64,000 bases of DNA from Arthrobacter sp. ISL-95 (GCF_018613695.1 NZ_JAGGPR010000018.1:1-64000); one strand, 5' to 3'. Counted from the first letter of the stretch, positions 41,251 to 50,869 are shown. Numbers and translations are program-made. Notes: generated from the sequence alone by a model not told the origin.

Positions 41251-41895
41251 ATGGTGTCAAGCCCCGCAGCCCAACGCGTCCGGAAGTTACCCGACGAGCG
41301 ACGAGCCGAAATACTCGCCGAGGCCGCTTCCATTGCCTTGGGTGAGGGGCTCGAGCGGATTACCCTCCGCGCCGTTGCCGATCGCCTGGGTGTGCGTCCA
41401 GGGCTGATCAGCCACTACTACCCGGCAGCTGAGGACCTGGTGATCGCCGCGTTTGTGCGCGCCGTTTCAGAGGAGCGGGAAGAGTTGTTTCCCGACGACG
41501 GAACTCCCTTGGAGCGCATGGCTCACCTGGTCTCGCGCATCGAAAGTAATCAAACCTTGGAGCTCACCCGGCTGTGGCTCAACGCCCGGCACCTCTGCCG
41601 TTTCATACCGGCATTGACCGAGGCGCTGCTGGGGCAGGAATATCTGGATCGCAACCGGCTCACCGCCCTTATTGAGGATGGCGTCGCGTCCGGCGACTTC
41701 GTGGCGCCGGACCCCTTTGCGGCGTGCATCCGTATTTGGGTGGCCATTGACGGCGTGGGCTCCTATATCAACAACGCCGAGTCCTTCGACTATGACGCCT
41801 TCAAGCGGTTCGTTACCGACGTGGCTGAATGGTCGCTGGGTGTTCAGCCCGGCCAGCTTCGTGCTGCCGTGGACCGGCTGCGGACCGGCTGGTAG
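41251..41895 (+). CDS. TetR family regulator (divergent from the amide operon)
   Basis: 214 residues. HTH at about 15-60: ILAEAASIALGEGLERITLRAVADRLGVRPGLISHYY. The C-terminal domain has LTRLWLNARHLCRFIPALTE and WVAIDGVGSYINNAE, as in BetI/PsrA-like TetR groups. It faces away from the permease gene with the overlapping palindromes between, so it probably represses both directions until an inducer binds. The inducer is likely the operon's substrate. Confidence 0.88.
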   Translation: MVSSPAAQRVRKLPDERRAEILAEAASIALGEGLERITLRAVADRLGVRPGLISHYYPAAEDLVIAAFVRAVSEEREELFPDDGTPLERMAHLVSRIESNQTLELTRLWLNARHLCRFIPALTEALLGQEYLDRNRLTALIEDGVASGDFVAPDPFAACIRIWVAIDGVGSYINNAESFDYDAFKRFVTDVAEWSLGVQPGQLRAAVDRLRTGW

Positions 41896-41933
41896 CGGGC
41901 CTGCGATGCCTTCGCATTACCCTTCCGTCTGTT

Positions 41934-41951
41934 TAATCAGTATCCTGATTA
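41934..41951. promoter_or_regulatory. AT-rich inverted repeat TAATCAG-TATC-CTGATTA
   Basis: Seven-base perfect arms around TATC, followed by CTTATCTGG. It lies after the TetR stop and about 170 bases before the kinase start. It contains AGTATCCTGA, shared with 34804. It could be an operator or a weak terminator. Confidence 0.4.
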
Positions 41952-42121
41952 CTTATCTGGTAAACCGGATGATGCTGTTTGGGCTGCTTGCCTGGGCCGC
42001 ACGTGGCTGAAGCAGACGGCCGCGCGGCCATCGTGAAAGTTTGATTGACGGCATTGCTTGGGTGACGCAAGGACAGCGATAGGGTCCGTGACTCCGGGTA
42101 TGCCTGAAGGACGTGACATTC

Positions 42122-43546
42122 GTGGGCAACAACTACGAGGCCGTGGACTCCCAGCTCCCCACCTCCAGCGCAACTGCAGAAACAGAAGCAGGCGCTACTG
42201 AAATACTTGACCACCGCTACCAGTTGGGATCCCTGCTGGGCAGAGGCGCCATGTCTGCCGTGTACCAAGCGACGGATCTGCTGCTTGGCCGTGATGTAGC
42301 CATCAAAATCTTCCTGCCCGGTTCCGGCGACGAGTCGTTCCGAGCCCGCCAGGAAAACGAAATGCGGCTCCTGGCCGCCTTTGACCACCCGGGGCTGGTG
42401 GCCGCCTTCGACGCAGGCGTCGATACACGCAACAACGAAGAACGCGCGTATCTGGTCATGGAACTGGCTGCAGGTCGGGATTTGCGCGCCGTGTTGACCG
42501 AGGGGCCGCTCACCGTTCCGGAGACCGCACGAATCGGGATCCGGCTCGCCGGGGCACTGTCCCAGGTTCACCAGCACGGTGTCATCCATCGCGACATCAA
42601 ACCGGCCAACATCCTGGTATCCGACGACGACGGCCTGGGACAGCACTCCGTAAAACTGGCGGACTTCGGCGTCGCGCTGGTCATGAACGACAACCGCCTC
42701 ACCGCAACCGGCTTCACTGTGGGGACCGCCCAGTATCTCAGCCCGGAACAGGCTCAAGGCCTTGGCCTGACTCCCGCGAGCGACATCTACTCGCTGGGCC
42801 TGGTGCTCCTCGAATGCCTCACCGGCCGGGCCGAGTACCCGGGAACACCCATTGAAACGGCATCAGCCCGCCTTCACCGCGCGCCGCAGATCCCCTTGGA
42901 ATTGCCCGGTCCGCTGCGGGAACTGCTCGAAGCCATGACGGACATGGATCCTGAAAAGCGCCCCACCGCACAAGACATCGAGCAGGCGCTCGGCGACGAA
43001 GGCATACAGGCCGGGCGAAGGACCGCGCTCCTGCCTTCCATGCCTTCGCGGCCACCACTGCGCACGCCAACCAGGCGGCAGGCCACAGTTTCAGGTCTCA
43101 GAGACTTCAGCAAACGGCGACCCAAGACCGTTCGCGGTGTGGCCGCTGCGGCGGTAACCATTCCGCTCGCTCTCCTGATCCTCGCCCAGGGGCTCACGCC
43201 CACAAGCAACACCGCAGATCCCTCCCAGCCTGCGGACACCGGCGTCTCGCAGGCAGAGCCGCAACCAACCGCGCCGGTTGTGCCCGCTCTTCCTGTTGCG
43301 CCTTCGCCCGCTGACGCTGTGCCAGCCGACGCCGGTAACTCCGGCGCCGGAAATGTTGACGTCCAGCCCGCTGATGTAGTCAATCTGCAGGAGCCAGCCC
43401 AGGACCCGGCACCTGCTCCAGTACAGGCGCCCGCTCCAGTACAAGCGCCCGCCGTGGTGCCGGGCCCGGACATTGCCAAGGAAAAGAGCAACGGCATGAG
43501 TGAGAAAAAGTCTGAAAAGGCCAAGGGATCCGGCGAGGGCAAGTAG
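42122..43546 (+). CDS. Ser/Thr protein kinase (PknB-like) with membrane anchor
   Basis: About 474 residues. Kinase domain 33-300: GRGAMSAVYQ, the ATP lysine in IKIF (K62), HRDIKPANIL (156-165), DFG (181-183) and GTAQYLSPEQ. A single span lies at about 342-357 (TIPLALLILAQG), then a Pro/Ala/Val-rich extracytoplasmic tail ending in Lys/Glu. There are no PASTA domains, so muropeptide sensing of the PknB kind is not indicated. GTG 42122 has AAGGA 10 bases upstream; GTG 42113 is an alternative. A second, core-deleted kinase relative lies at 4386-5000. A family A palindrome follows. Confidence 0.93.
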   Translation: MGNNYEAVDSQLPTSSATAETEAGATEILDHRYQLGSLLGRGAMSAVYQATDLLLGRDVAIKIFLPGSGDESFRARQENEMRLLAAFDHPGLVAAFDAGVDTRNNEERAYLVMELAAGRDLRAVLTEGPLTVPETARIGIRLAGALSQVHQHGVIHRDIKPANILVSDDDGLGQHSVKLADFGVALVMNDNRLTATGFTVGTAQYLSPEQAQGLGLTPASDIYSLGLVLLECLTGRAEYPGTPIETASARLHRAPQIPLELPGPLRELLEAMTDMDPEKRPTAQDIEQALGDEGIQAGRRTALLPSMPSRPPLRTPTRRQATVSGLRDFSKRRPKTVRGVAAAAVTIPLALLILAQGLTPTSNTADPSQPADTGVSQAEPQPTAPVVPALPVAPSPADAVPADAGNSGAGNVDVQPADVVNLQEPAQDPAPAPVQAPAPVQAPAVVPGPDIAKEKSNGMSEKKSEKAKGSGEGK

Positions 43547-43565
43547 CCCCAACCCACTGAAATAA

Positions 43566-43595
43566 CGCACGACGGCGACCTGCCGCCGTCGTGCG
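43566..43595. repeat. Palindromic element family A, copy 5
   Basis: Perfect arms CGCACGACGGCG (43566-43577) and complement (43584-43595) around ACCTGC, between the convergent kinase and deacetylase genes. Probably a bidirectional terminator. Confidence 0.85.
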
Positions 43596-43612
43596 CGCTC
43601 CGTCCCGGACGT

Positions 43613-45136
43613 TCAGCGTCCGGCAACGCACCCCGGGGCGTTGCTGCGGCACTTGTACGATGCGCCCGGCTTCAGGTCGATCCCCGCGAAAAGCTGCGGG
43701 AGAGTAACCAAGTAGAAGCCCTTGCCTTTGAGCTGGGTGATGAGTTCGCCTTGGCCGTCCACGGTGGAGGCGTGGACGTCGTGCAGGAGGATGATGGATC
43801 CGGGCTTGACCAGGCTCATGATCCGGGGGAGGAACACGGCCTTGTTCTTGGATTGCCAATCCATGGAGTCCACATCCCAGAGGATCTGGGGCAATCCCAC
43901 CGAAGCGGCAACTGACTTGTTGGTGGCTCCGTAGGGTGGACGGACATAGGCCGGTACCACTCCAGTCGCCTTCTCGATGGCGTTCCTGGCCCCTTGGACT
44001 TCGCCCTCGATGCCGGCCGGTGACAGCTTGGTGAGGTATGCATGGCTCATGGTGTGGTTTGCGATGGTGTGACCGGCAGCTGCCACGGCCTTCGCCACCT
44101 CCGGATTTGCCCTGACGTACCCGCCCTGTTGGAAGAACGTGGCAAAGACATTGTGTTTTTCGAGAATCGCCAGAAGACGGGTTGTTTGGGCGTTTGGCCC
44201 GTCGTCGTACGTGAGGGCAGCGCAGGCCACGAGGTTGCAGTTGATGTGAGCTGCGCCGTCGGGGGATGGTCGGGGAGCATTGAAGGGTGCGCCGCTGATC
44301 ACTGCAGTGCGAAGACGCTGGCCTGCGGGCGATAGGACATCGACTGTTGCCTCGGCATTCAACGTCACCGTGAGGGACCGCGGGAGGGCTGCGCCTGTTC
44401 CGGGGTCCTGGTGCAGAGTGACGCTGAGGTTTCCTTCGGAGGTGAATACGACGGCGGTGAGCAACCCGGCGTCGTCAGCGGAACTTGGTGACGGGGCTTG
44501 TGTTGGTGCCGAGGTCGCGGCGGAGGACGACGTCGCAGAAACCGGGCTGATGGCTTCTGCAAGTATCGCCCGCAACCTGTCTGTCATAGCGGAGTTGATC
44601 AAGGCAGCACTACCGGTGACAACGCCGGTGCTGAGGTCCTCGTAGGTGATCTCATTGACGAGACCGGTGCGGACGCCGTCGCTCATTGTTGTTTGCACAA
44701 ACCTGGACCCAACAATGCTGCCGGTAGCCAGGACGATTTCATGGGTGACCGAAACACCATCGGCAAGGAGAGCGCCGGGCGTGGCCGGCAGCGCCGCAGG
44801 TTCGTGGAGTCCCCCGGCCCTCGTATCGAAAATACTGAGCAGCAGGGTATCGAGCCTGTTGTTGAAAGCCTCCGCCCCGCTGATGTACTGCCACGTCGCA
44901 ACGGTAGGTGCTGCGCCTGCCGTGCGTGTCGTCATGTCAACGATGGATCCCTGCAGAGCAGACCCCTGCAGGTGGATCTTGGACGGTGCCTCGCCGATCA
45001 CCGCGATGGGTGCGCTGAGCCCCGGCTGGAGGGGGTGCCCTGGCTGGATAGGCACGGGGACGCAGGCGGACAGGAAGAGCACGATGACGACGAGTGGAAT
45101 CGTGAACGGTGAGCGGACGGGGGCGGGCCGCTGCAT
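43613..45136 (-). CDS. Polysaccharide deacetylase lipoprotein (CE4, NodB domain)
   Basis: 507 residues. The N-terminus has a signal peptide with lipobox LFLSAC (Cys at about 25). The middle (about 60-270) resembles an RsiV-like/DUF3298 domain. The C-terminal NodB domain (about 300-490) has TYDDGPNAQTT (DD pair), HTIANHTMSHAYL (HxxxH) and RPPYGATNKSV, then ILLHDVHASTVD, all catalytic motifs. It should remove acetyl groups from peptidoglycan or another surface polymer outside the membrane. Convergent with the kinase gene. Confidence 0.9.
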   Translation of the reverse strand: MQRPAPVRSPFTIPLVVIVLFLSACVPVPIQPGHPLQPGLSAPIAVIGEAPSKIHLQGSALQGSIVDMTTRTAGAAPTVATWQYISGAEAFNNRLDTLLLSIFDTRAGGLHEPAALPATPGALLADGVSVTHEIVLATGSIVGSRFVQTTMSDGVRTGLVNEITYEDLSTGVVTGSAALINSAMTDRLRAILAEAISPVSATSSSAATSAPTQAPSPSSADDAGLLTAVVFTSEGNLSVTLHQDPGTGAALPRSLTVTLNAEATVDVLSPAGQRLRTAVISGAPFNAPRPSPDGAAHINCNLVACAALTYDDGPNAQTTRLLAILEKHNVFATFFQQGGYVRANPEVAKAVAAAGHTIANHTMSHAYLTKLSPAGIEGEVQGARNAIEKATGVVPAYVRPPYGATNKSVAASVGLPQILWDVDSMDWQSKNKAVFLPRIMSLVKPGSIILLHDVHASTVDGQGELITQLKGKGFYLVTLPQLFAGIDLKPGASYKCRSNAPGCVAGR

Positions 45137-45222
45137 GGTTGCCTCTACCGGGCGTACGAGGTGGTCATGCCTCGAATAATGACAGGCACAACGCCTCAGG
45201 ACCCGGCGACACCCCGGAGCCC

Positions 45223-46451
45223 CTAGAGACCGGAGGGAAAGCTGATCGCTACGGTGGTTCCGCCGCCGGGAGTTTCCGTCAGGGTGAGGTCGCCCCCGTG
45301 TGCCTTGGCGATGCTGCTGCAGGTGGCCAAACCGAGTCCGGAACCCGGACCGTCGCCCTCCCGACGCAGACGCACCAAGGGCTCCAGGGCTTTGGCGCGA
45401 TCCTCGGGCTTGATGCCCTTACCGTTGTCGGCCACGAAGATGGTGGCGCCCTGATAGTTGGAAACCCCGCTGATCCGGACGCGGAGATCGCGATCAGGAC
45501 TGCGGTAGTTCATGGCATTGGAGAGCAGGTTCTGCAGCAGCGTCCGCAGTTGTCCGCGGTCGGCATGCAGAGCCAGATCCTCCACCTCCACGATCCGGTG
45601 GTTCTCAATGCCCAAGTCACGGACCACTTCTTCGGTGACCTGGCGCAGGGAGACGCTGGTGGGCTGGACTGCGCCGCCCACCCGGGAGTAGCTCAGAACG
45701 TCCTCGAGCATGCCCAGCATCCGCCGTCCGCTGGAGCCGATACGGTCCAGGTAACGTGCAGCGGTGCTGTTCGGTTCGACGTCGGGATCGTCCTCCACCA
45801 GCTCCACGTAGCCCAGAATGGTGGTGAGGGGATGCGGAGGTCGTGGCTGACGCGCCCGGCAAACCCTGCGAGCTTGGCGTTGCTGTCCCTCAGCTCGGCA
45901 TAGGTCCGGTCCAGCTGGACGGTGCGGTGGTGAAGCTCCAACAACTCCACCACCTGCTTCGCCAAAACCTCCAGCATGCTCACCTGTTCGGGCCGCAGCT
46001 CATTGGTTTTATCCGAGAAGACGCACAAGGTTCCAGGGACGAATCCGGATTCCGTTTGCAGAGGGACTGATGCATAGAAGCGGACTTTTCCGATTTCACC
46101 GGTAACGAAGGGATTGTCCGCGAAGCGCGGATCCTGTGACGCATCTGCCACCACGGTCCTCTCGCGGGAGAGGAACACCTTGGCGCACATGGAGTCCTCA
46201 CGCGAGCAGACGCCGGGGTCCACGCCCCAAGCGCCGATTTGGTGCTGGTACTCCGCGCTGATGATGTTGACCACGCCAAAGGGAGCACCGCAAAGCTCCG
46301 TGGCGAGCCGCACCAGGTTTTGGAGGGCACTCATGACGGCGGCATTGGGAAGCAGGGTGGAATCCGCCGCAGGGTCCAGGCCATACTCCTGTAATTCCAG
46401 GTCACGGCTGATGTCGTCAGTGAAGGACAACTGCCCCTGAACTTCCGTCAT
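45223..46451 (-). pseudogene. GAF-domain sensor histidine kinase, frameshifted
   Basis: The first frame (46451 to about 45835) has a GAF domain (LATELCGAPFGVVNIISAEYQHQ, SMCAKVFLSRER) and reaches the phospho-acceptor GRVSHDLR, then loses frame. The second frame resumes as MELVEDDPDVEPN with a DHp helix and HATPase domain: LQNLLSNAMNYRS, VADNGKGI, GSGLGLATC. Adding one C to the C4 run near 45830 restores SHDLRIPLTTILGYVELVED. No response regulator is adjacent. Either a pseudogene or a sequencing indel. Confidence 0.9.
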
Positions 46452-46529
46452 GTTATTACTCCCCCAAGCGTCATTAGGATTCCCTGCCGATACTACCGGG
46501 ACGGTGGCGGCGGTGGTTTACTGGGACCC

Positions 46530-47945
46530 ATGACCGAGCAGGAACCGGCCCCGGCCGCGTCTACTGACAGTATCGATCTCTCCGTACGCACTCCCGCACA
46601 AAGATCCCGGACCTTCTACGGGATCCTGGTAAACACGGCCCTGGCGAACATCACCACCAGTTACCTGTGGTTCGCCCTGACTTTCTGGGTGTACTTGGAG
46701 ACACGCAACGTCATTGCTACGGGAGTGATCGGCGGTGCCTACATGCTTCTGATCGCCCTCTCCAGCATCAGTTTTGGAACCTTCGTGGACCGATACCGGA
46801 AACTGGCCGTGATGCGTTTCGCAGCTGCATTCACCATGGTGATGTTCGTCCTCTCAGGCGTCATGTTCCTGCTGACACCGGAGCAAGCGCTCCTGGACCT
46901 GAAACAGCCGTGGTTCTGGATCTTCACCCTGATCATCCTGATCGGCGCGGTGGTTGAGAACATGCGGAACATTGCCCTGTCCACCACCGTCACCATCCTG
47001 ATCGAACCCGATCGGCGGGCCAATGCCAACGGGCTGGTGGGCATGGTGCAAGGGCTCATGTTCATTGTCACCTCCGTCCTCTCCGGGCTATCGGTGGGGC
47101 TGCTGGGCATGGGCTGGACGGTAGTTATGGCCCTGGTTCTGACCGCGCTCGCCTTCGCACACTTGCTCACGTTGCGCCTGCCGGAGGAAGTGAAGGCAGC
47201 GGCCTCCGATGCACAAGGCGGCTTTGACCTGCGGGGGTCGTGGGCTGCGGTCATGGCGATATCCGGGCTGTTCGCGCTGATCCTCTTCTCCACGTTCAAC
47301 AACTTCATCGGCGGCGTCTACATGGCGTTGATGGACCCCTACGGCTTGGAGATGTTCTCCGTTGAAATGTGGGGAGTTGTCTTTGCCATTGGTGCCACGG
47401 GCTTCATCCTGGGCGGTGCGCTGATAGGAAAGTTCGGCCTCGGGTCCAACCCTTTGCGGACCATGCTCATTGCTGTGGCGCTCATGGGGGTAGTCGGTGC
47501 GGTGTTCACCTTCCGGGAGTGGGCCTGGCTCTACATTGTGGGAATCTGGGTCTACATGGCATTGGTCCCCGTGGTGGAAGCCGCTGAACAGACCGTTATT
47601 CAAAGTGTGGTGCCACTTCCCCGGCAGGGCAGGGTGTTTGGCTTCGCCATGGCATTCGAGTCCGCGGCAGCACCCATCACTGCCTTCCTCATTGCGCCGA
47701 TCGCCCAATTCTGGATCATCCCCTACGCCCGTTCCGCTGAGGGCTCGGCCAGCCTGGAACCGCTGTTGGGCGAGGGGATCTCCCGTGGCATCGCCCTGGT
47801 GTTTTTGGCTGCCGGCATCATCATGATCGTGGTGGCGTTGATCGCCTTCCTGACTCCGGTCTACCGTCGCGTATCTGCCTCATACGCGCAGAAAGCGGCG
47901 GAGGAGCAGGAGAGCGAAAACGTGGATTCACCGTCCTCCCACTAG
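46530..47945 (+). CDS. MFS transporter
   Basis: 471 residues with twelve hydrophobic segments. NTALANITTSYLWFALTFWVYL forms helix 1. The 2-3 loop has SFGTFVDRYRKLAVMRF, and VTILIEPDRRANANGLVGMVQG resembles actinobacterial MFS proteins of unknown cargo. The C-terminus is hydrophilic and acidic. The ATG follows a weak site. Divergent from the histidine kinase remnant, which may have controlled it. Substrate unknown. Confidence 0.85.
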   Translation: MTEQEPAPAASTDSIDLSVRTPAQRSRTFYGILVNTALANITTSYLWFALTFWVYLETRNVIATGVIGGAYMLLIALSSISFGTFVDRYRKLAVMRFAAAFTMVMFVLSGVMFLLTPEQALLDLKQPWFWIFTLIILIGAVVENMRNIALSTTVTILIEPDRRANANGLVGMVQGLMFIVTSVLSGLSVGLLGMGWTVVMALVLTALAFAHLLTLRLPEEVKAAASDAQGGFDLRGSWAAVMAISGLFALILFSTFNNFIGGVYMALMDPYGLEMFSVEMWGVVFAIGATGFILGGALIGKFGLGSNPLRTMLIAVALMGVVGAVFTFREWAWLYIVGIWVYMALVPVVEAAEQTVIQSVVPLPRQGRVFGFAMAFESAAAPITAFLIAPIAQFWIIPYARSAEGSASLEPLLGEGISRGIALVFLAAGIIMIVVALIAFLTPVYRRVSASYAQKAAEEQESENVDSPSSH

Positions 47946-47996
47946 AGGTGTCCTCCAGGGAGTATTGCTCGTGACAATGCCGGCTTTCCGGGTCGA

Positions 47997-48635
47997 TCAC
48001 GACGCTGCGTGCACCGCGGCTCCTGCCGCGGCAGAACTGCCAAGATCACTCTTTTCCAGAGCCTGTCTCGCCTCGATGGCGTTGGCCCAGGCTTCGGTGG
48101 AGGCAACCGCAGCCCAGTTGGAGTTCAGCAGCGCCATCAATGTGGAGTGCACGGTCTTTGCGTCGGCGGTTCCTGCGTCGTTGCTCAGGTTGATGGCTCC
48201 CGTTGCATCCGAGAGGACTTCGGTGTTGAAGCCGAGGACCTCCGCTTCAACGGCCGAGGCCAGGATGCAGTTGTTGGTCATGTAGCCCACCAAGGTGACG
48301 GTATCGACGTCGTGCTCCCGCAGCCAGACGGCAACATCGGTGCCGGCGTAAACCGAGCCGTATTGCTTGGTGACGTTTTTCCAGGAACTGGTCCTGCGGG
48401 CTTCCACCTCGGGGTGCAGCTCGTATTCAACTGTTCCCGGGGCGAAGACGGGCGCGCCTTCTCCGGCATTGTGCTGGATCGCTGCGATGGGAATGCCGGC
48501 GGCAGTTGCAGTATCGATTGCCTTGGCGATCATGGGAAGCGACTCCTGGTGGTGCGGGTACTGAATCTCCAGAGGTCCGCTGAAGTACTGCTGCTGGACG
48601 TCGACGAGGATCAAGGCGCGGCGGGCTGTGCTCAT
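47997..48635 (-). CDS. Isochorismatase-family cysteine hydrolase
   Basis: 212 residues. The triad Asp-Lys-Cys is visible as D12 in LILVDVQQQYF, K90 in TKQYGSVYAGTD and C123 in YMTNNCILASAVEAE. The family includes amidases for nicotinamide, N-carbamoyl compounds and others. It is divergent from a GlxA-like AraC regulator, a common pairing for induced amidases. Substrate not predictable. The C-terminus is Ala rich. Confidence 0.87.
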   Translation of the reverse strand: MSTARRALILVDVQQQYFSGPLEIQYPHHQESLPMIAKAIDTATAAGIPIAAIQHNAGEGAPVFAPGTVEYELHPEVEARRTSSWKNVTKQYGSVYAGTDVAVWLREHDVDTVTLVGYMTNNCILASAVEAEVLGFNTEVLSDATGAINLSNDAGTADAKTVHSTLMALLNSNWAAVASTEAWANAIEARQALEKSDLGSSAAAGAAVHAAS

Positions 48636-48767
48636 GGTGTTCTCCCGGAGTGATTACTTGGGCGTATTCGGTGGTCCCTTCCACCTTCCGTCCATGCGTC
48701 ATCAGGCACCAGTGGCACGTATGCCCATATACGATTGATTCGGGCCAAAAGGAAGAAGGGGCGCAGT

Positions 48768-49709
48768 GTGAAGATCGCGGTATATGCCTTCAACGGCGTC
48801 ACGATGTTCCACCTGGCCGTCCCCCAAATGGTGTTCGACGAAGTTTCACGTCAGGGATTGGCTGAGTGGACAACTGTCCTGTTCTCCGACCGGGCCGGCC
48901 ACGTCCAAACCGCTGAGGGGTACACGTTGGGGCAGGTCCAGGGACCGTCGACGGCGGAACAGGCCGACGTCGTGGTGGTGCCCTCGTGGTTCGACGACGA
49001 ACGCGAGCCCGGCGAAGCCCTCAGCGAGGTCCTCCGGCAAGCCCACGGCAGGGGCGCAACGATTGTGGGTCTATGCCTGGGAGCCATTCCTGTTGCTGAC
49101 GCCGGTCTCCTGAACGGACGTTCTGCCGTAACGCACTGGCAGGCCTTTGATTCCCTCGCTGTCCGGCATCCCGATGTCTCCCTGGACCAAACGGTGCTGT
49201 ACATCGATCACGGCGATGTCCTCACCTCCGCCGGTACAGCGTCCGGACTCGATGCGTGCCTGCACGTTGTGAGGGGCCGCTTGGGGTCGGAGGCAGCCAA
49301 CCAGGTGGCGCGAAGCCTGGTCATCGCTCCACACCGTGAAGGTGGGCAGGCCCAATACATCGAGCACCCCCTCCCGCCGCGAGCCGAAGGCGACCCCATG
49401 GCGCGGCTGCTCGAGTGGGCCATGGGGCGGCTGGGCGAACCCCTCAGCATTGAACGGCTCGCGGCCCAAGCCCACATGAGCCGACGAACCTTTGTACGGG
49501 CCTTCCGCGCCTCAACCGGGACCACGCCGTCGGCCTGGATACGGACCCGCCGGCTGGATGCTGCCCGCAGGTTGTTGGAAACTACCCAACTATCCATCGA
49601 CCAGGTGGCGGCCGACTGCGGCTTTGGCAGCGCAGTGACCCTTAGGCAGAACTTTGCGGGGGCTTTTTCCACTTCGCCCACGGACTACAGGCGTCGCTTT
49701 ACGGCCTGA
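48768..49709 (+). CDS. GlxA family regulator (DJ-1/PfpI + AraC)
   Basis: 313 residues. An N-terminal DJ-1/PfpI domain (about 1-190) with IVGLCLGAIPVADAGLLNGR, holding a conserved elbow cysteine, and a C-terminal AraC HTH pair (about 215-310) with LAAQAHMSRRTFVRAFRASTG and QVAADCGFGSAVTLRQNF. The GTG at 48768 is preceded by GAAGGGG. It probably controls the divergent isochorismatase-type gene in response to a small ligand. Confidence 0.88.
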   Translation: MKIAVYAFNGVTMFHLAVPQMVFDEVSRQGLAEWTTVLFSDRAGHVQTAEGYTLGQVQGPSTAEQADVVVVPSWFDDEREPGEALSEVLRQAHGRGATIVGLCLGAIPVADAGLLNGRSAVTHWQAFDSLAVRHPDVSLDQTVLYIDHGDVLTSAGTASGLDACLHVVRGRLGSEAANQVARSLVIAPHREGGQAQYIEHPLPPRAEGDPMARLLEWAMGRLGEPLSIERLAAQAHMSRRTFVRAFRASTGTTPSAWIRTRRLDAARRLLETTQLSIDQVAADCGFGSAVTLRQNFAGAFSTSPTDYRRRFTA

Positions 49710-49842
49710 CTCCTTCCGGTGTAACGCACAGCCAAAGATCACTCTTTTCGGATGAGACGTGATGATTGCCGCGTGGTGCAGGGTGGAGTCAGTCCGCGGC
49801 GCGCGGGCGGTCCTGCGATCCTGCAGAGATGGAGACGGTTCT

Positions 49843-50265
49843 ATGGCTGAGGCGGACCACGTCGATTACACTCTCCAGCTTGAGCCGGACAACGTCTTGT
49901 TACTGGCATGGGATCCGGGTGTCCGTATTGAGGCCCACAATGCCCGGGCAGCCGTGAATGCAGTCAACGAATTCGCTGTCGGTAATCGCTATCCCTTGCT
50001 GGTCAGAATGGCTAACGCAAGTCACTTGAGCCGCGCAGCACGGGACGTTTTCATCGAACCCTGCGCGGCTTCCAGAATCGCATTGCTGGGTGAAAACGCC
50101 GTTGACCGCATACTCGTCGATTACCAACTGGCCGCCCAGCCGGCACCCTGCCCCACGCGGTTCTTTACCTCCGAAGTTGAGGCAAGGACGTGGCTCGTGG
50201 AAGCAGAGCAGCCAGCCGATCCTCAGAGAAACCCTGCAGGTTCGCTGGGAGCATCTCCGCCGTGA
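49843..50265 (+). CDS. DUF7793-like (STAS/SpoIIAA-type) protein
   Basis: 140 residues. YTLQLEPDNVLLLAWDPGVRIEAHNARAAVNAVNEFA, then YPLLVRMANASHLSRAARD resembles small actinobacterial STAS-like proteins now called DUF7793. ATG 49843 has GGAGA upstream; a longer frame from 49759 is less likely. Role unknown, possibly a partner-binding regulatory module. Confidence 0.65.
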   Translation: MAEADHVDYTLQLEPDNVLLLAWDPGVRIEAHNARAAVNAVNEFAVGNRYPLLVRMANASHLSRAARDVFIEPCAASRIALLGENAVDRILVDYQLAAQPAPCPTRFFTSEVEARTWLVEAEQPADPQRNPAGSLGASPP

Positions 50266-50353
50266 CCACGCCGGCAGAAACGTTCCCTACCTCTTCGCGT
50301 GAGAACTCCGTGACGCTCTATACCTCGGACAGGAGGTATGGAAGTATCGGCAA

Positions 50354-50851
50354 ATGGACCAATATCTGTGGGTGTTGAAACAAGATCAACTTGATGTGAT
50401 TCGCGAATTGGAGCCAGCCAGACTTGAGCTCCTGGACGAGGACGGCCTCCTCAAACTCCATAAACGGGTGCGGAAGGCCCGGAACAAATACACCACCAAT
50501 TACCGGCGCAAAGCAGCAGACGAGGTACTGGTAGCTGGTGGTCGCGGAGCCGCAGCCAACAAGTCGGACAAAGCGCGGGCGCGGGCGTTTGTGTTCGAGG
50601 AAGCACTCTCGATTGTGAGCAACGAACTCGCCCGGGTGGCGCACGAGGCCGCCGAGGAACTTAAGGATGAGCGGCTGGAACGCGCCAGCGCCGGCAAGTC
50701 CACAGGACCGGAGAGTACCGGAACCGGCAGCCCCTCCACCGACGATTCCGGCCGCGCACGCTCCCACCAAAAAACCACCGGCGGAGTAAAACGGGACGCC
50801 TCCAGCAGCTCGCAAGGCGCCCGACGCCAAGCGAAGAAGGACGCGCGCTAA
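50354..50851 (+). CDS. Conserved hypothetical helical protein with Ser/Lys-rich tail
   Basis: 165 residues. The first 100 residues look helical (LELLDEDGLLKLHKRVRKARNKY; SIVSNELARVAHEAAEEL), and the last 60 are low-complexity Ser/Thr/Lys/Arg. No domain recognised. A basic tail may bind nucleic acid. The ATG at 50354 has only a weak site. A family A palindrome follows 19 bases after the stop. Confidence 0.6.
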   Translation: MDQYLWVLKQDQLDVIRELEPARLELLDEDGLLKLHKRVRKARNKYTTNYRRKAADEVLVAGGRGAAANKSDKARARAFVFEEALSIVSNELARVAHEAAEELKDERLERASAGKSTGPESTGTGSPSTDDSGRARSHQKTTGGVKRDASSSSQGARRQAKKDAR

Positions 50852-50869
50852 GCCGACCACCAGCGAAAA

